The notes under the pieces: model-generated
Databases searched by the model: none
What the model saw: the letters and a program-made list of their open reading frames with translations, nothing else
Told to the model about the DNA's origin: nothing
In this document: positions 15,575-24,655 of the stretch, piece after piece
How the letters are laid out: each line of letters starts with the position of its first letter
How positions within the stretch are numbered: the first letter of the stretch is position 1
Translations under genes and position numbers: made by a program
Assembly (NCBI GenBank): GCA_017601225.1
Contig: JAFNIX010000006.1
Coordinates: forward strand, 1 to 40,000
DNA: 40,000 bases
Direction: 5' to 3'
Origin: Candidatus Brockarchaeota archaeon
GTDB lineage: Archaea; Thermoproteota; EX4484-205; JAAOZP01

Positions 15575-16548
15575 TGAGGAACGTTTTCTCAATCGCGCGT
15601 AAAGAATTTACCGACGCTGTAACCAGCAAGAGGCTCTGGCTGATCGCAGGTATTTTCCTACTATTTTCAATAGCCAGTACCTATTCAACATCCTTCGGTT
15701 TCAGAATTGGTGCTCAGCGAACAACAAGGCTAATGGTTCAGATAGCTTCGTCAATAGCTTCAGCAACAGCATACATGGCTCCATTGCTCGGTATAGCACT
15801 GGCCTTTGATGCCATATCTGGAGAAAGGGAGCGCGGAACCCTTAGGATCCTGCTTTCAAGACCAATATACAGGGAGGATGTGATAAACGGCAAGATAGTA
15901 TCGGCGCTCGCCGTAATAGGTTTAACAATAACAGTATCCTCCTTAGCAGCCGTATCCGTCTCAATATTGCTTCACAATATTTCAGTGACTATTGACGATG
16001 TATCGAGGATTGGTCTCTTCATAGTTTTCTCGATAGTTTTCTCATTCGCATACTACGCACTCTCGCTCTTCGTCTCAACATTCTCAAGCAAGTCAAGCCA
16101 CTCGCTTGTAGTCAGCATAGGCATCTGGATTTTCTTCGCGTTCATATTATCCGTAATGAGCAGCCTCATCGCTACCGCTATACTGGGTCCTCCTCCAACT
16201 AGAGCCATTACGGTTTTTAACATGAGTAGAAGGCAATTCGGAAACTTCACGACCCCGGGGGGTGCTACGCCACAGGAATTGGAGGAATACTTAAGCTACA
16301 TGAGAAAAGTATCTGAGATTTCGGGCGCAATACAGGCTTTTTCAATAAACTATCATTATACGCAGATCGCCAATTCGCTTTTCAGCTTTGCTGCAGGGCC
16401 TCTTGAATTCGGGCAGAGGGGGAGCACGATAGCCAGCATCCCTACAGTGCTTTCAACACGCTTGATAGACATTATAGTGCTCATTGTTTTTCCAATAGTT
16501 TTCCTAGTGGCTTCATACATGGTGTTCACGAGAAGACAGGAAAAATAG
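15571..16548 (+). CDS. ABC-2 type exporter, permease
   Basis: 325 residues with about six membrane helices. An N-terminal cytosolic helix precedes the first helix, and the conserved ISGERERGTLRILLSRPIYR loop marks the ABC-2/NatB-like permease family. A long outer loop of about 90 residues separates the last two helices. The gene is translationally coupled to the ATPase (ATGA overlap) and ends the operon, converging on the GNAT gene with an 11-base gap. Confidence 0.92.
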   Translation: MMRNVFSIARKEFTDAVTSKRLWLIAGIFLLFSIASTYSTSFGFRIGAQRTTRLMVQIASSIASATAYMAPLLGIALAFDAISGERERGTLRILLSRPIYREDVINGKIVSALAVIGLTITVSSLAAVSVSILLHNISVTIDDVSRIGLFIVFSIVFSFAYYALSLFVSTFSSKSSHSLVVSIGIWIFFAFILSVMSSLIATAILGPPPTRAITVFNMSRRQFGNFTTPGGATPQELEEYLSYMRKVSEISGAIQAFSINYHYTQIANSLFSFAAGPLEFGQRGSTIASIPTVLSTRLIDIIVLIVFPIVFLVASYMVFTRRQEK

Positions 16549-16559
16549 TGAGCTTAATA

Positions 16560-17471
16560 TCAAACACTACTAAAATTCCTTTTTTCATATTCCATTACTA
16601 ATGCCCCTGTCCTACCTGTCAAAGGCAACCTGTTAGCCACAGGGTCTCCCTCATAAGTCTTAACATATACTTCTCCAGTTGACAACAAGTAATTCACTAT
16701 GCGAACCAAGTCTTCTGGTCTAGGCTCGATGTAGAAAGGGTTTACTTCAACAACTCTTCCCGTCATGTCTATGCCACGCAGTTTCCTAACTATATGATCG
16801 TTGAAAGTGTAGAGATGGTTCCCAACAGTTACTCCGTAAGAATACTCGATGATTGCTATAACATTGCCGCATCTTAAGATCTTATTGTCAACTCTTAGGT
16901 CTTCAAATGTTTTCTCCGTTACTTTAACAGGGTAATAGCCGATGTTAACAACACCGTTTCTCTCATTGAACCCGATGCTCTCTTTTAAAGAGAGCCAGTC
17001 GACATCAGTAGTTATTGTCGGGCTTCTTGGAAAAGCCTCATTTATCGGGGTTGTAATAATGTAACGGCGTCCTTTATAGATTTTTTTGAAACCTGTTTTT
17101 TCAACCAGCCTTACTGCTATAGTATTCTTCTCCTCAACGAAGAGGTAAACATACCTAGTTTTCAAACTGTTTAATGCCGCGTTCAATAGTCTTCTACCAA
17201 CGCCTTTACCTCTAAAGTCTTTATGGACTAGAAGTCCTCCAATATATCCACAGTCGTAAATATAGCTTGTGGAATGAATGCAGCCAACTATTTCACCATT
17301 AACTTCTGCCACAAACATTTTGAAGGATTCGAGTTGGCTCAACATTTTCACGAGCTGAATATTGGTTAAATATGTGAACGGCGTGTCCTTGTGCTGCTCA
17401 AACAGCCTAGCAATCTTATCTGGGTCCCGGCTCTCTTTAACAGTGATATCCATACGACAGGCACCGTCCAA
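16560..17471 (-). CDS. GNAT acetyltransferase with C-terminal extension
   Basis: 303 residues. Residues about 5-135 are a GNAT domain: VNGEIVGCIHS, the acetyl-CoA loop RGKGVGRRLLNAAL, then VEEKNTIAVRLVEKTGFKKIYKGRRY. Residues about 140-303 form a second domain I do not recognise. GNAT enzymes move acetyl (or aminoacyl) groups to amines. The target here is unknown. It starts 12 bases after the DNA ligase stop on the same strand, so it is probably co-transcribed with it; a functional tie to the ligase is not shown. Confidence 0.85.
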   Translation of the reverse strand: MDGACRMDITVKESRDPDKIARLFEQHKDTPFTYLTNIQLVKMLSQLESFKMFVAEVNGEIVGCIHSTSYIYDCGYIGGLLVHKDFRGKGVGRRLLNAALNSLKTRYVYLFVEEKNTIAVRLVEKTGFKKIYKGRRYIITTPINEAFPRSPTITTDVDWLSLKESIGFNERNGVVNIGYYPVKVTEKTFEDLRVDNKILRCGNVIAIIEYSYGVTVGNHLYTFNDHIVRKLRGIDMTGRVVEVNPFYIEPRPEDLVRIVNYLLSTGEVYVKTYEGDPVANRLPLTGRTGALVMEYEKRNFSSV

Positions 17472-17482
17472 TTATCCGTTTA

Positions 17483-19090
17483 TTAAGATTCTTCTTCTAA
17501 AACCCCTTTCCGCTTCTTCTGTCCCTCATAGAGCTCTCTAACCCTTTTTAAAGTGTCTGCTTCAGACGGAGCCTTATCGCTCCTTATTCTAGTTATTCTC
17601 GCAAACCTCAGTGCGAAGCCAGACTTGTACTTTGGACTCCTCTGTATTTCACTGTAAGCTACTTCAACAACTATCTCCGGCTTAACCCAGACAGTATTAT
17701 CCTCCTCTCTTATCTTGAGCTCTAGCAGTCTTCTAGTCATTTCTTCGAATTCCTCGTCAGTTAGGCCTTTGAAAGTCTTGCCCACTATCTCGTAGCCTCC
17801 AGTTTCCTCATCCAGTGCCGCAAGGAAATAGTCGCTTAACCAGCCCGTCCTCCTCCCGTAGCCCCATTGAGCACCGATTATGACTAGGTCAAGATAATCG
17901 GCTGTCTTCAGTTTAAGCCACAGCCTCCCCCTAGTGCCCGGCACGTAAGGACTGTTGAGAGCCTTGGCAACAACCCCCTCATGACCCTCCTCTAAAGCTT
18001 TCTTCAAAAACCCCTCGGCTTCGCTGATGCTTGAAGTTACTATCCTGGGAGCAAGGTTCACGTTTCTCCCAATCTGTTCAAGCGTGCTCCATCTCTGCGA
18101 GTAGGGCTCATCTATAAGCTGCCTACCGTTTAAATAGATCACGTCGAAAAGATACAGTTTAAGAGGTATTTTCTTCATTTCTTCTTCAATATTCTTAACC
18201 TTGGTGAACCTTCTCATTAAATCTTGGAAGGGCAGTGGTCTACCGTTTAAACCGACAGCTATAACCTCTCCGTCAAGTATCGCCTCCTCAGCATTAACCC
18301 CGTTTATAGCCTCGTCAACTATTTCAGGTATGCTGACAGTAACGTCTGTCAAACGCCTGCTGAAAATCCTAACATTGCCGTTCTTCTTATGAATCTGCAC
18401 GCGAGCCCCGTCGAACTTGTACTCGAAAGCAACCTTCTTATGATATTTGAAGACCTCTTCCACGCTGTAGACCATCTGTGCAAGCATGGGCTTAACTGGG
18501 TTGAAGAGGGTTAGACCCATGCTTCTCAAACCTTCTTCTCCTGACGTTAAAGCTACCTCAGCAACCTTTCCAAGATTGCCCGAGAACATGAGAGCCCTCC
18601 TTACGAGGTCCAGACTAGTTCCAGAGGCTCTTGCAATAGCCTCGAGCATAACTCCCTCTCCAACCCCATGCTGCATTTCTCCGAAAATATTCTTAACAAT
18701 ATATTTAGCTTCGAGCTCAGAGGCTCTCTCAAGCATTGATCTTAAGACGAGCTCCTTGTTCTCCCTCGACCTTGAACCGGTGGCGCTTGCGATCCTTTCA
18801 AAATATTCTGCAACATTCAGGATTGTCAGAGGCTTCTTGAAGAGAATAGTCTGAGAGGGTGATTCGATGATCTTGCTTATCGTAGCGTATCCTATTTCAA
18901 GGGTCTTAGAAGAGGCTTCTGGGAATATTTCTCCAACTATCAGCAGAACAGCTGGACCTATCTCCTCTTTCCTCAAGCCCTTCAGAAACTCTCCTATCAT
19001 CCTAATCTTCTCAAGCCTCCTCGTTGTCTCGGAAAGCTTCTCGCAAAGCTCGGCGAGTTCGGCGAATAATGTCTCCCCGCTTTCCTTCAT
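17483..19090 (-). CDS. lig: ATP-dependent DNA ligase
   Basis: 535 residues. Domains in order: N-terminal DNA-binding domain (about 1-195), adenylation domain with the AMP-accepting Lys225 in EYKFDGAR (motif I), LYLFDVIY (motif III), EGVVAKALNSPYVPG (motif IV), LWLKLK (motif V), and a C-terminal OB domain ending around RSPKYKSGFALRFARI. This is the usual archaeal replicative ligase that seals Okazaki fragments and repair nicks; archaeal forms are commonly 550-600 residues, so it is slightly short but complete. ATG at 19088-19090. The GNAT gene follows after 12 bases. Confidence 0.97.
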   Translation of the reverse strand: MKESGETLFAELAELCEKLSETTRRLEKIRMIGEFLKGLRKEEIGPAVLLIVGEIFPEASSKTLEIGYATISKIIESPSQTILFKKPLTILNVAEYFERIASATGSRSRENKELVLRSMLERASELEAKYIVKNIFGEMQHGVGEGVMLEAIARASGTSLDLVRRALMFSGNLGKVAEVALTSGEEGLRSMGLTLFNPVKPMLAQMVYSVEEVFKYHKKVAFEYKFDGARVQIHKKNGNVRIFSRRLTDVTVSIPEIVDEAINGVNAEEAILDGEVIAVGLNGRPLPFQDLMRRFTKVKNIEEEMKKIPLKLYLFDVIYLNGRQLIDEPYSQRWSTLEQIGRNVNLAPRIVTSSISEAEGFLKKALEEGHEGVVAKALNSPYVPGTRGRLWLKLKTADYLDLVIIGAQWGYGRRTGWLSDYFLAALDEETGGYEIVGKTFKGLTDEEFEEMTRRLLELKIREEDNTVWVKPEIVVEVAYSEIQRSPKYKSGFALRFARITRIRSDKAPSEADTLKRVRELYEGQKKRKGVLEEES

Positions 19091-19143
19091 TTCCTCCCGG
19101 TTTCCATTTTAAAATGCTTCTCAGGCTGATAAACCTATGCGTT

Positions 19144-20214
19144 TTAAAAATGTGGGGTTCTTAGCCCGAGTGCCTCATGGTATTCGCTCAGCGACCCTCC
19201 ATTCAAAATGGTTTTCAGGGCAGAAGCCAGTTTAAAAGCCATGTTTCTCTCCCAGTCATTTCCATATTTGCCCCTTAGTTTTATCGCAGCGCTTCTAAGA
19301 GCCTCTGCATTATTCCAGTTTTTCTCAAGAAGGTTAAAGACTTCGACGACATCCTTGGGGATATCCAGCATGCCGGCTTCTTCACTGTAATTGTCGAGCA
19401 GAAGTGTTAAGTATTCGCCTACACTAACATGGTTTCCCTTCCAATAAAGCTTTGCAGCGGCACCTCTTCGCGCAGCCTCCGTTCTTGTTTCAAGATATGC
19501 TTCATGCGTCAAGTTGTTGCAAGGTTCTTTACCATTTCTCCACGCTAAAGCAAGGATTCTGAGTATAGTCATGACTGTGCAAACATAAGGTGGGATATTG
19601 CTGTCGCAAACTCTGATTTCAAGCGTTGAATGCTTATGCTTATTCGCAGGGTTGAAATTCAGCTCCCTGTAATGATTCTGGTTTAAACCTCCCCTAGTAA
19701 CAGGGATACAGTATTTACCGCCGCCGCGCAGCAGCCTGTTAGACGAGTACGGTGTTATTCTCCTCCTCCAGACGGGTGAGTTGGCGGAAACCGCTATGAT
19801 GAAAGGAATATGATCGTGAATGTAACTTGCAAGGCTTCCAGCTTCCTCCCTGCTTAAACCCTTATCTTTAAAACCCAAGTGGAAATGAGTGCCTGCAAAC
19901 CTGTCGTTCCATCCCCCCACTGGCAGTGGAAGAGCCTTGTCACCGATGGACGAATCACCATACTTTACGAGTCCACTGCTTATGGCTTGCAGGGCCTCTC
20001 TTACACTTCTAAAGGGCCTAGAAACGTATTCTGTGCCTATGCTCTTGTCAACGGTAAACCTTTCTTCTGTCTTTGAAGAGTTTACATCTGGGATGATAAC
20101 GCGCCTCGATATTTTTCCCTCCCTAATTAAAATAGTATAGCATTCTATTTCGACACCTATCGTAAGGGGCTCTTCCTCCGCAACTAACACGTAATGGGCG
20201 CTCCTCGTTTTCAA
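19144..20214 (-). CDS. Amidoligase / glutamate-cysteine ligase-like carboxylate-amine ligase
   Basis: 356 residues related to the carboxylate-amine ligase (GCS2/amidoligase) fold. Visible blocks are TIGVEIECYT near the N terminus (acidic metal-binding strand), DKSIGTEYVSRPFRS, GTHFHLGFKD, AVSANSPVWRRR, RGGLNQNHYRELNFNP and STLEIRVCDSNIPPYV. In this superfamily such Glu, His and Arg residues bind Mg-ATP and join a carboxylate to an amine through an acyl phosphate. It could make a gamma-glutamyl compound or modify a peptide; the substrate is not readable. An AT-rich element (AAAATATAAATTTT, about 20233-20246) lies upstream of the ATG. No operon partner is visible. Confidence 0.7.
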   Translation of the reverse strand: MKTRSAHYVLVAEEEPLTIGVEIECYTILIREGKISRRVIIPDVNSSKTEERFTVDKSIGTEYVSRPFRSVREALQAISSGLVKYGDSSIGDKALPLPVGGWNDRFAGTHFHLGFKDKGLSREEAGSLASYIHDHIPFIIAVSANSPVWRRRITPYSSNRLLRGGGKYCIPVTRGGLNQNHYRELNFNPANKHKHSTLEIRVCDSNIPPYVCTVMTILRILALAWRNGKEPCNNLTHEAYLETRTEAARRGAAAKLYWKGNHVSVGEYLTLLLDNYSEEAGMLDIPKDVVEVFNLLEKNWNNAEALRSAAIKLRGKYGNDWERNMAFKLASALKTILNGGSLSEYHEALGLRTPHF

Positions 20215-20988
20215 CAGGATTGAGAAAATGGCAAAATATAAATTTTATCCTATAATTAAATCTATTTTGCTGTTTAAAAAGAGGTGCTTCCTTCCTCTGA
20301 CCGATGATTCAAAATGCTTTTCCTTTTTAAACGAAATATGGATACTCATGGCTATCATTCTGCTGTAAAATGCGATTTTCCCCTCTTCTCATTTTTATTG
20401 GTGACGCTGCTTCTGGAAACACTTGGAGAAAATCATGCAGCTGCGAGTTTCTTAAAAGAATGAAAGTTATTTGTGAAACAGACTGTGAATCAAGCTTGAT
20501 TTACGGTGGCCACATCAGGATGAGCTTTTCTAGAAAAACATTTTTACCATGGAACAGTTAATTTGTAAAATACTCAACATGAGAATATTTGGTTTTAAAG
20601 CAACATTGCACCCTTTTTTCTAGCAACGCTAAAACTTAGAGATCATCAGGTTCAACAGGATTTTTCAAATTAATGTCTTGAAATCAGGCTGTTTTCAAAA
20701 ACCCATAAGCTGAAACGATTAAAAAGATCCATTATGGGTGAAGAATTTTTAGGAAACACGATTGTTGCGAGTTAACTACTCTTATTCAACCGTCTCCGCT
20801 GTTTACTCTTCTGTATTGCACGTTGTTTTCGAAAAGGCTTTTGACGAGCGGCTCTGATATGGAGAACACCCCTATTCCCGTTAATAAGTGAAAACAGTTT
20901 AAAATATTTTCTGCAAAGCCTTAAAGGGGGCTCTGGTCACAAGCGATTTTTCTCAGCTTTAATCCATCGGGTTTAAAAAAAACAGTAT
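20215..20988. other. 774-base gene-poor gap with one hairpin
   Basis: AT-rich, with many short TTTAAA-like tracts. The longest frame (63 codons, 20370-20561, plus) has no family features and I do not call it. An inverted repeat ACCCATAA (20701-20708) / TTATGGGT (20732-20739) could fold as a hairpin with a 23-base loop. The right end (about 20880-20988) holds the 3' flank of the cobalamin gene. No tRNA, CRISPR or IS element is seen. Confidence 0.5.
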
Positions 20989-21498
20989 TTAATGTGTTAT
21001 GCCTATTTTAGTGTAGAGTTCCCTCGGGCTTTTCGCCTCCACCACTAGGTTCACGAAGTCAGCCCTGTTTACGAGCTCAGGGGGAACATACCTGCCTGTT
21101 AGAACAACGTCTGTTTCTTCAGGAACCTCGTCTAACAGCTTCAAAACGTCTTCGACGGAAACTAAGCCTATAAAAGCGGCTAAGCCTATCTCGTCTAAAA
21201 CTAGGAGAGCTGGCTTCTCCTTGAGTTTTTCCCTAGCCAGGTTAATACCTTTTCTAGCCATCTCCTTGTCCTCCTCAGACGGGTTTTTAAGATCCACCCA
21301 TCCTTCTCTTCCAAACAGATGAATCTCATACTCGGGCTGTAAGCGTTCAGCTATCAGGTATTCTCCAGTATTCCTCCATCCCTTCATAAACTGTATTATC
21401 ACGGCTTTCAAACCATGGCCGACTGCCCTGACGGCTAAGCCTATCGCGTTAGTCGTCTTACCAGCTCCTGTTCCAGTGTAGAGGAATACTTTACCCAA
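20989..21498 (-). CDS. cobO: Cob(I)alamin adenosyltransferase (CobA/CobO/BtuR type)
   Basis: 169 residues. The P-loop GTGAGKTT (residues 9-16) and the family blocks AVIIQFMKG, ALLVLDEIGLA, DVVLTGRYVPPELV and ADFVNLVVEAKSP identify the CobA-type ATP:cob(I)alamin adenosyltransferase, which puts the 5'-deoxyadenosyl group on cobalt to make coenzyme B12. The gene starts 15 bases after the stop of the B12-dependent ribonucleotide reductase, so the cofactor-forming enzyme and its user are in one operon. Confidence 0.93.
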   Translation of the reverse strand: MGKVFLYTGTGAGKTTNAIGLAVRAVGHGLKAVIIQFMKGWRNTGEYLIAERLQPEYEIHLFGREGWVDLKNPSEEDKEMARKGINLAREKLKEKPALLVLDEIGLAAFIGLVSVEDVLKLLDEVPEETDVVLTGRYVPPELVNRADFVNLVVEAKSPRELYTKIGITH

Positions 21499-21512
21499 AG
21501 ATCACGCCTCCT

Positions 21513-24119
21513 CTAGGAAATGGGGCATATGCTCCACCCGCAGTCAATGCAGGTTAGGCACCCGCCCTCCTTTATGAGCCTTTTACTGCCACAGCTCGGG
21601 CATTCAGCATACTCGTTATTCTTGTTAAGAATTAGAACCGGTTTCTCCGAGGCGGCCGTTCTTGATGCCTTGCCCTCCGATTCTTCCCCGAAATCTTTTA
21701 TTTCAACTCCCAGAGTCCTCGCGATTTCAATAGTTGAGTTTTCCACGATCTTCGCATACTTTCCCAGCTTCGAGGAAGGTGTGACTAAGACCTGATACGG
21801 GAGGGAGCCGTCACGGTAGATGGTGACTCCCTTTACTCTCATTGCACGTGCCAGAGTAAAAGCTTTCTGAACATCCTCTACAGTAACCCAGTTCGGCATG
21901 TTTATGGTTTTACTGACCGCGGCACAAATCCATTTCGTGAACTCAGCCTGAGCCCTCACATGATCCCACCAGGGTATATCGTACGCGGTCAGGAAAACAC
22001 GGCGCAACTCCTCTGGTAAGTCGAGGCCTACGAGCGAACCGCCGTTGTCTGAAATCAGCTTAAGCGTCTTCTCATCATAAAGCCCGTTTTCCCTAAGTGC
22101 TTTCTCAAACTCAACATCCACGTAATAGAATGTTCCCACGCTAACCCTCTTCTCATATATTAGGGCAAACTGGGGCTCTATCCCGGAGGAAACGTCAACC
22201 AGCATTGAAATAGATCCGGTTGGAGCGATTGTGGTCACCTCCGCATTCCTAATTCCAAACCTAATTATCTCCTGCTGCAGGTCGCTCCAGGGAAGAGTCT
22301 GCCAGTCCTTATGATAGTAGCCTTCAATCGGCATCTCGCCGTCAGGGTAGGATGATTCAGCATACAGCGGGAATGCACCGCGCTCCTTAGAAAGCCTGCA
22401 AGACTCCTTCATAGCGTAGAAAGTCAGGTGCTCCGCTATTCTGCCCATCAGCCTAAAGCCCTCCTCGCTGTTGTAAGGTATTCTCAGGGCGAAAAGCAAG
22501 TCAGCCAAGCCCATGACGCCTAGGCCAACCTTCCTAGTAAGCTTAGTCGCACGCTCTATCTCGCTTAAAGGAAGCTTATTCACATCTATAACGTTGTCCA
22601 GAAACCTGAGGGCGATCCCAACTACTCGGCTAAACTCCTCCCAGTCGAAGACAGCCCCTTCTCTACTTCTTTTCACGAACGCATACAGGTTTATCGAACC
22701 CAGGTTGCAGGATTCGTAGGGGTACAAGGGTTCCTCTCCACAGGGGTTAGTGGACTTTATTAGACCCTTATGCTTCGCCATTATGTTTCTCCTGTTGATG
22801 TTTTCCAGGAAGAGGACACCCGGGTCGCCCGTCCTCCAAGCCATCTCCGCAATCTTCCAGAAAACATCTTTGGCACGAATAGTCCTCCAAGCCTTCCCAT
22901 CCCTCGGGTTTACAAGCGGGTATGGTGCATCCTTCTCCAAGTAGTCCCAGAAATCATCGTTTATGAGGACGGATATGTTGAAGTTTTCCAGCTTCCCCCG
23001 TTCAGACTTGGCTGTTATAAACATCTCTATATCCGGATGGTTAACCTCGAGAATACCCATGTTCGCCCCCCTTCTCTTACCTCCCTGTTTAACCACATCT
23101 GTGACGGTGTCTATTATCCTCATGAATGAAACAGGGCCGCTTGCCACCCCTGAGGTGCTCGAGACAATGTCTCCCGCAGGCCTCAGCTTAGAATAGTTTA
23201 TCCCAATTCCTCCACCGGATTTGAAGATGATGGCCGCCTGGGTTGCAGCATTCATAATAGACTCAATATTGTCCTCAACATCCAGCACGAAGCAGGCTGA
23301 AAGCTGGCCGAGCCTCGTTCCAGCGTTAAACAGCGTCGGGGAATTCGGCATGAACTTCTTAGAAACCATAAGATCATAATAGGCCTTGAAATTCTCATAA
23401 TGGTTTTCAAACTCACCTGAAAGAAGCATTCTGAGAAAATCGCTCCAGGAGACCTTCATCCTGCCCTGAGAATTAAGCTCGTCGTAAAGCGCCTTCATTC
23501 GTTCCAAATGATGCTCGTTCCAGGTGACAACATACCCGTCGCCACTCTTCCCTAGACCAAGCTTATTCGCATAATTGCTGGCGTTGAAATCCTCTCTCGG
23601 AAACACTGCTAACCCCCCATCCTTGGAGAACACCCTCGGGTCGTGAAGAATATCCGGTATCACAACGGTTAAGGCGACTCTTTGAAACAACTGTTTAGGC
23701 GACTCCACGAGCTTACCGTTCTCATCTTTAAGAAGATAGCGGCTGACAAGCAGCCTGATCGCGTTAACAGAAAACTCCTTGTCAACTTCGTCTACAAAGC
23801 TTTTCTGAAGAAGAGCCTTCTTCTCCTCCCTTATCCTCTCCCTCTCCTTCCTGTAGAGAATATAGGCTTTAGCAACATCGTAAAGATCAAACTTCATAAG
23901 GGCAAGCTCAACAACATCCTGAATATCCTCGACATGCGGAGTTTCCCCAGCCTTATACTTCTCGTTTAAAACGTTTAACACATAGTTAACAACCTTCTCC
24001 AAAACCTTCTCATCATACTGTTTCACGCTCACCATGGCCTTCGCAATAGCATTCCTAATCCTCTGCGGGTCAAAATCCACAACCCTACCGTCCCTTTTAA
24101 CAACCTTCCTTTTCTCCAT
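21513..24119 (-). CDS. nrdJ: Adenosylcobalamin-dependent (class II) ribonucleotide reductase
   Basis: 868 residues. An ATP-cone (about 3-95, KRDGRVVDFDPQRIRNAI) precedes the ten-stranded barrel with SACFVLDVED, GGGIGINYSKLRPAGD, the active-site loop NPCGEEPLYPYESCNLGSINL and APTGSISMLVDVSSGIEPQFAL. The C terminus (about 835-868) has a Cys-x2-Cys...Cys-x2-Cys zinc ribbon (CPSCGSKRL, CLTCIDCGW) and a final Cys for electron delivery. It reduces ribonucleotides to deoxyribonucleotides with a radical made from coenzyme B12 and needs no oxygen. No intein interrupts it. The adjacent cobO supports class II. Confidence 0.96.
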   Translation of the reverse strand: MEKRKVVKRDGRVVDFDPQRIRNAIAKAMVSVKQYDEKVLEKVVNYVLNVLNEKYKAGETPHVEDIQDVVELALMKFDLYDVAKAYILYRKERERIREEKKALLQKSFVDEVDKEFSVNAIRLLVSRYLLKDENGKLVESPKQLFQRVALTVVIPDILHDPRVFSKDGGLAVFPREDFNASNYANKLGLGKSGDGYVVTWNEHHLERMKALYDELNSQGRMKVSWSDFLRMLLSGEFENHYENFKAYYDLMVSKKFMPNSPTLFNAGTRLGQLSACFVLDVEDNIESIMNAATQAAIIFKSGGGIGINYSKLRPAGDIVSSTSGVASGPVSFMRIIDTVTDVVKQGGKRRGANMGILEVNHPDIEMFITAKSERGKLENFNISVLINDDFWDYLEKDAPYPLVNPRDGKAWRTIRAKDVFWKIAEMAWRTGDPGVLFLENINRRNIMAKHKGLIKSTNPCGEEPLYPYESCNLGSINLYAFVKRSREGAVFDWEEFSRVVGIALRFLDNVIDVNKLPLSEIERATKLTRKVGLGVMGLADLLFALRIPYNSEEGFRLMGRIAEHLTFYAMKESCRLSKERGAFPLYAESSYPDGEMPIEGYYHKDWQTLPWSDLQQEIIRFGIRNAEVTTIAPTGSISMLVDVSSGIEPQFALIYEKRVSVGTFYYVDVEFEKALRENGLYDEKTLKLISDNGGSLVGLDLPEELRRVFLTAYDIPWWDHVRAQAEFTKWICAAVSKTINMPNWVTVEDVQKAFTLARAMRVKGVTIYRDGSLPYQVLVTPSSKLGKYAKIVENSTIEIARTLGVEIKDFGEESEGKASRTAASEKPVLILNKNNEYAECPSCGSKRLIKEGGCLTCIDCGWSICPIS

Positions 24120-24319
24120 GCGAAGCTTAAACCAAAGCTACAGGTATTAAAACATTAAACGACTTTCTTTCAACTTAATCAGAGGGAGAATCCTAACGAA
24201 AAACAAGGTTAACAACCTTCCTGTCATACGGTTAAGCAACAGCCTAAAGTTCCAAAGCATGTAAACAGATTACCGAAGCAATAACAGCGAGTTTCTGAAA
24301 ACAGTAACATTACGAAAAA

Positions 24320-24449
24320 CGTCGGGGGCGGGATTTGAACCCGCACGGCCCTCGTGGTTCCCATGGAACTCTCATGGGCCACGAGCTTAGCAGGCTCGCG
24401 AACATATGGGTTATGATCTCGCGCCTTAACCAGGTTTGGCTACCCCGAC
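24320..24449 (-). tRNA. tRNA-Ser(GCU) with two non-canonical introns
   Basis: Acceptor GTCGGGG (24443-24449) pairs with CCCCGAC (24321-24327), discriminator G at 24320. The T-arm is GCGGG-TTCAAAT-CCCGC, the anticodon stem CGAGC/GCTCG, and the anticodon GCU is at 24389-24391. The gene is 130 bases, about 43 too long. About 23 bases (24399-24421) lie between base 26 and the anticodon stem, flanked by a CGAG/CG repeat that blurs the ends. About 20 bases (24352-24371) lie in the variable arm. Removing both leaves an 87-base tRNA with a variable arm of GGCCC-ATGA-GGGCC, normal for a serine tRNA. The anticodon loop itself is uninterrupted. CCA is not encoded. Confidence 0.88.
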
Positions 24450-24529
24450 GTCTAGAGTAGATTAATTTAGGGGTCAAATAAAGCTTTTACTCCTCACTTA
24501 TAAATAGCGGCTACGCTAGAGTTTAGTGC

Positions 24530-24655
24530 ATGCTTGAAAGCATTGAAGGCGAAAGCCTTTACCTTTCTTCTCCTGTAAGCATTATTGATTTCAAGTCTAT
24601 AAGGCTTAAAAGAATCGGTGTTTCTCCTTCTACAGAGGAGAGGAGGACGGGATGA
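24530..24655 (+). CDS. 41-residue protein coupled to a membrane protein gene
   Basis: An ATG at 24530 opens 41 codons ending in TGA at 24653-24655, which overlaps the ATG of the next gene (ATGA). CTTATAAAT at about 24497-24505 lies some 27 bases before the ATG, the normal spacing for a leaderless archaeal start, so this is the probable first gene of the transcript. The sequence LESIEGESLYLSS..IIDFKSIRLKRIGVSP looks like a short beta-rich domain, but I recognise no family. GAGGAGAGGAGG inside its 3' end would serve as Shine-Dalgarno for the next gene. Confidence 0.55.
   Translation: MLESIEGESLYLSSPVSIIDFKSIRLKRIGVSPSTEERRTG

Noticed and set aside
20370..20561. A 63-codon frame in the long gap
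   Set aside because: No family features, no ribosome site, and AT-rich sequence like the rest of the gap; probably chance.
21513..24119. Possible intein in the ribonucleotide reductase
   Set aside because: All conserved blocks follow one another without a large insertion; 868 residues is a normal length.
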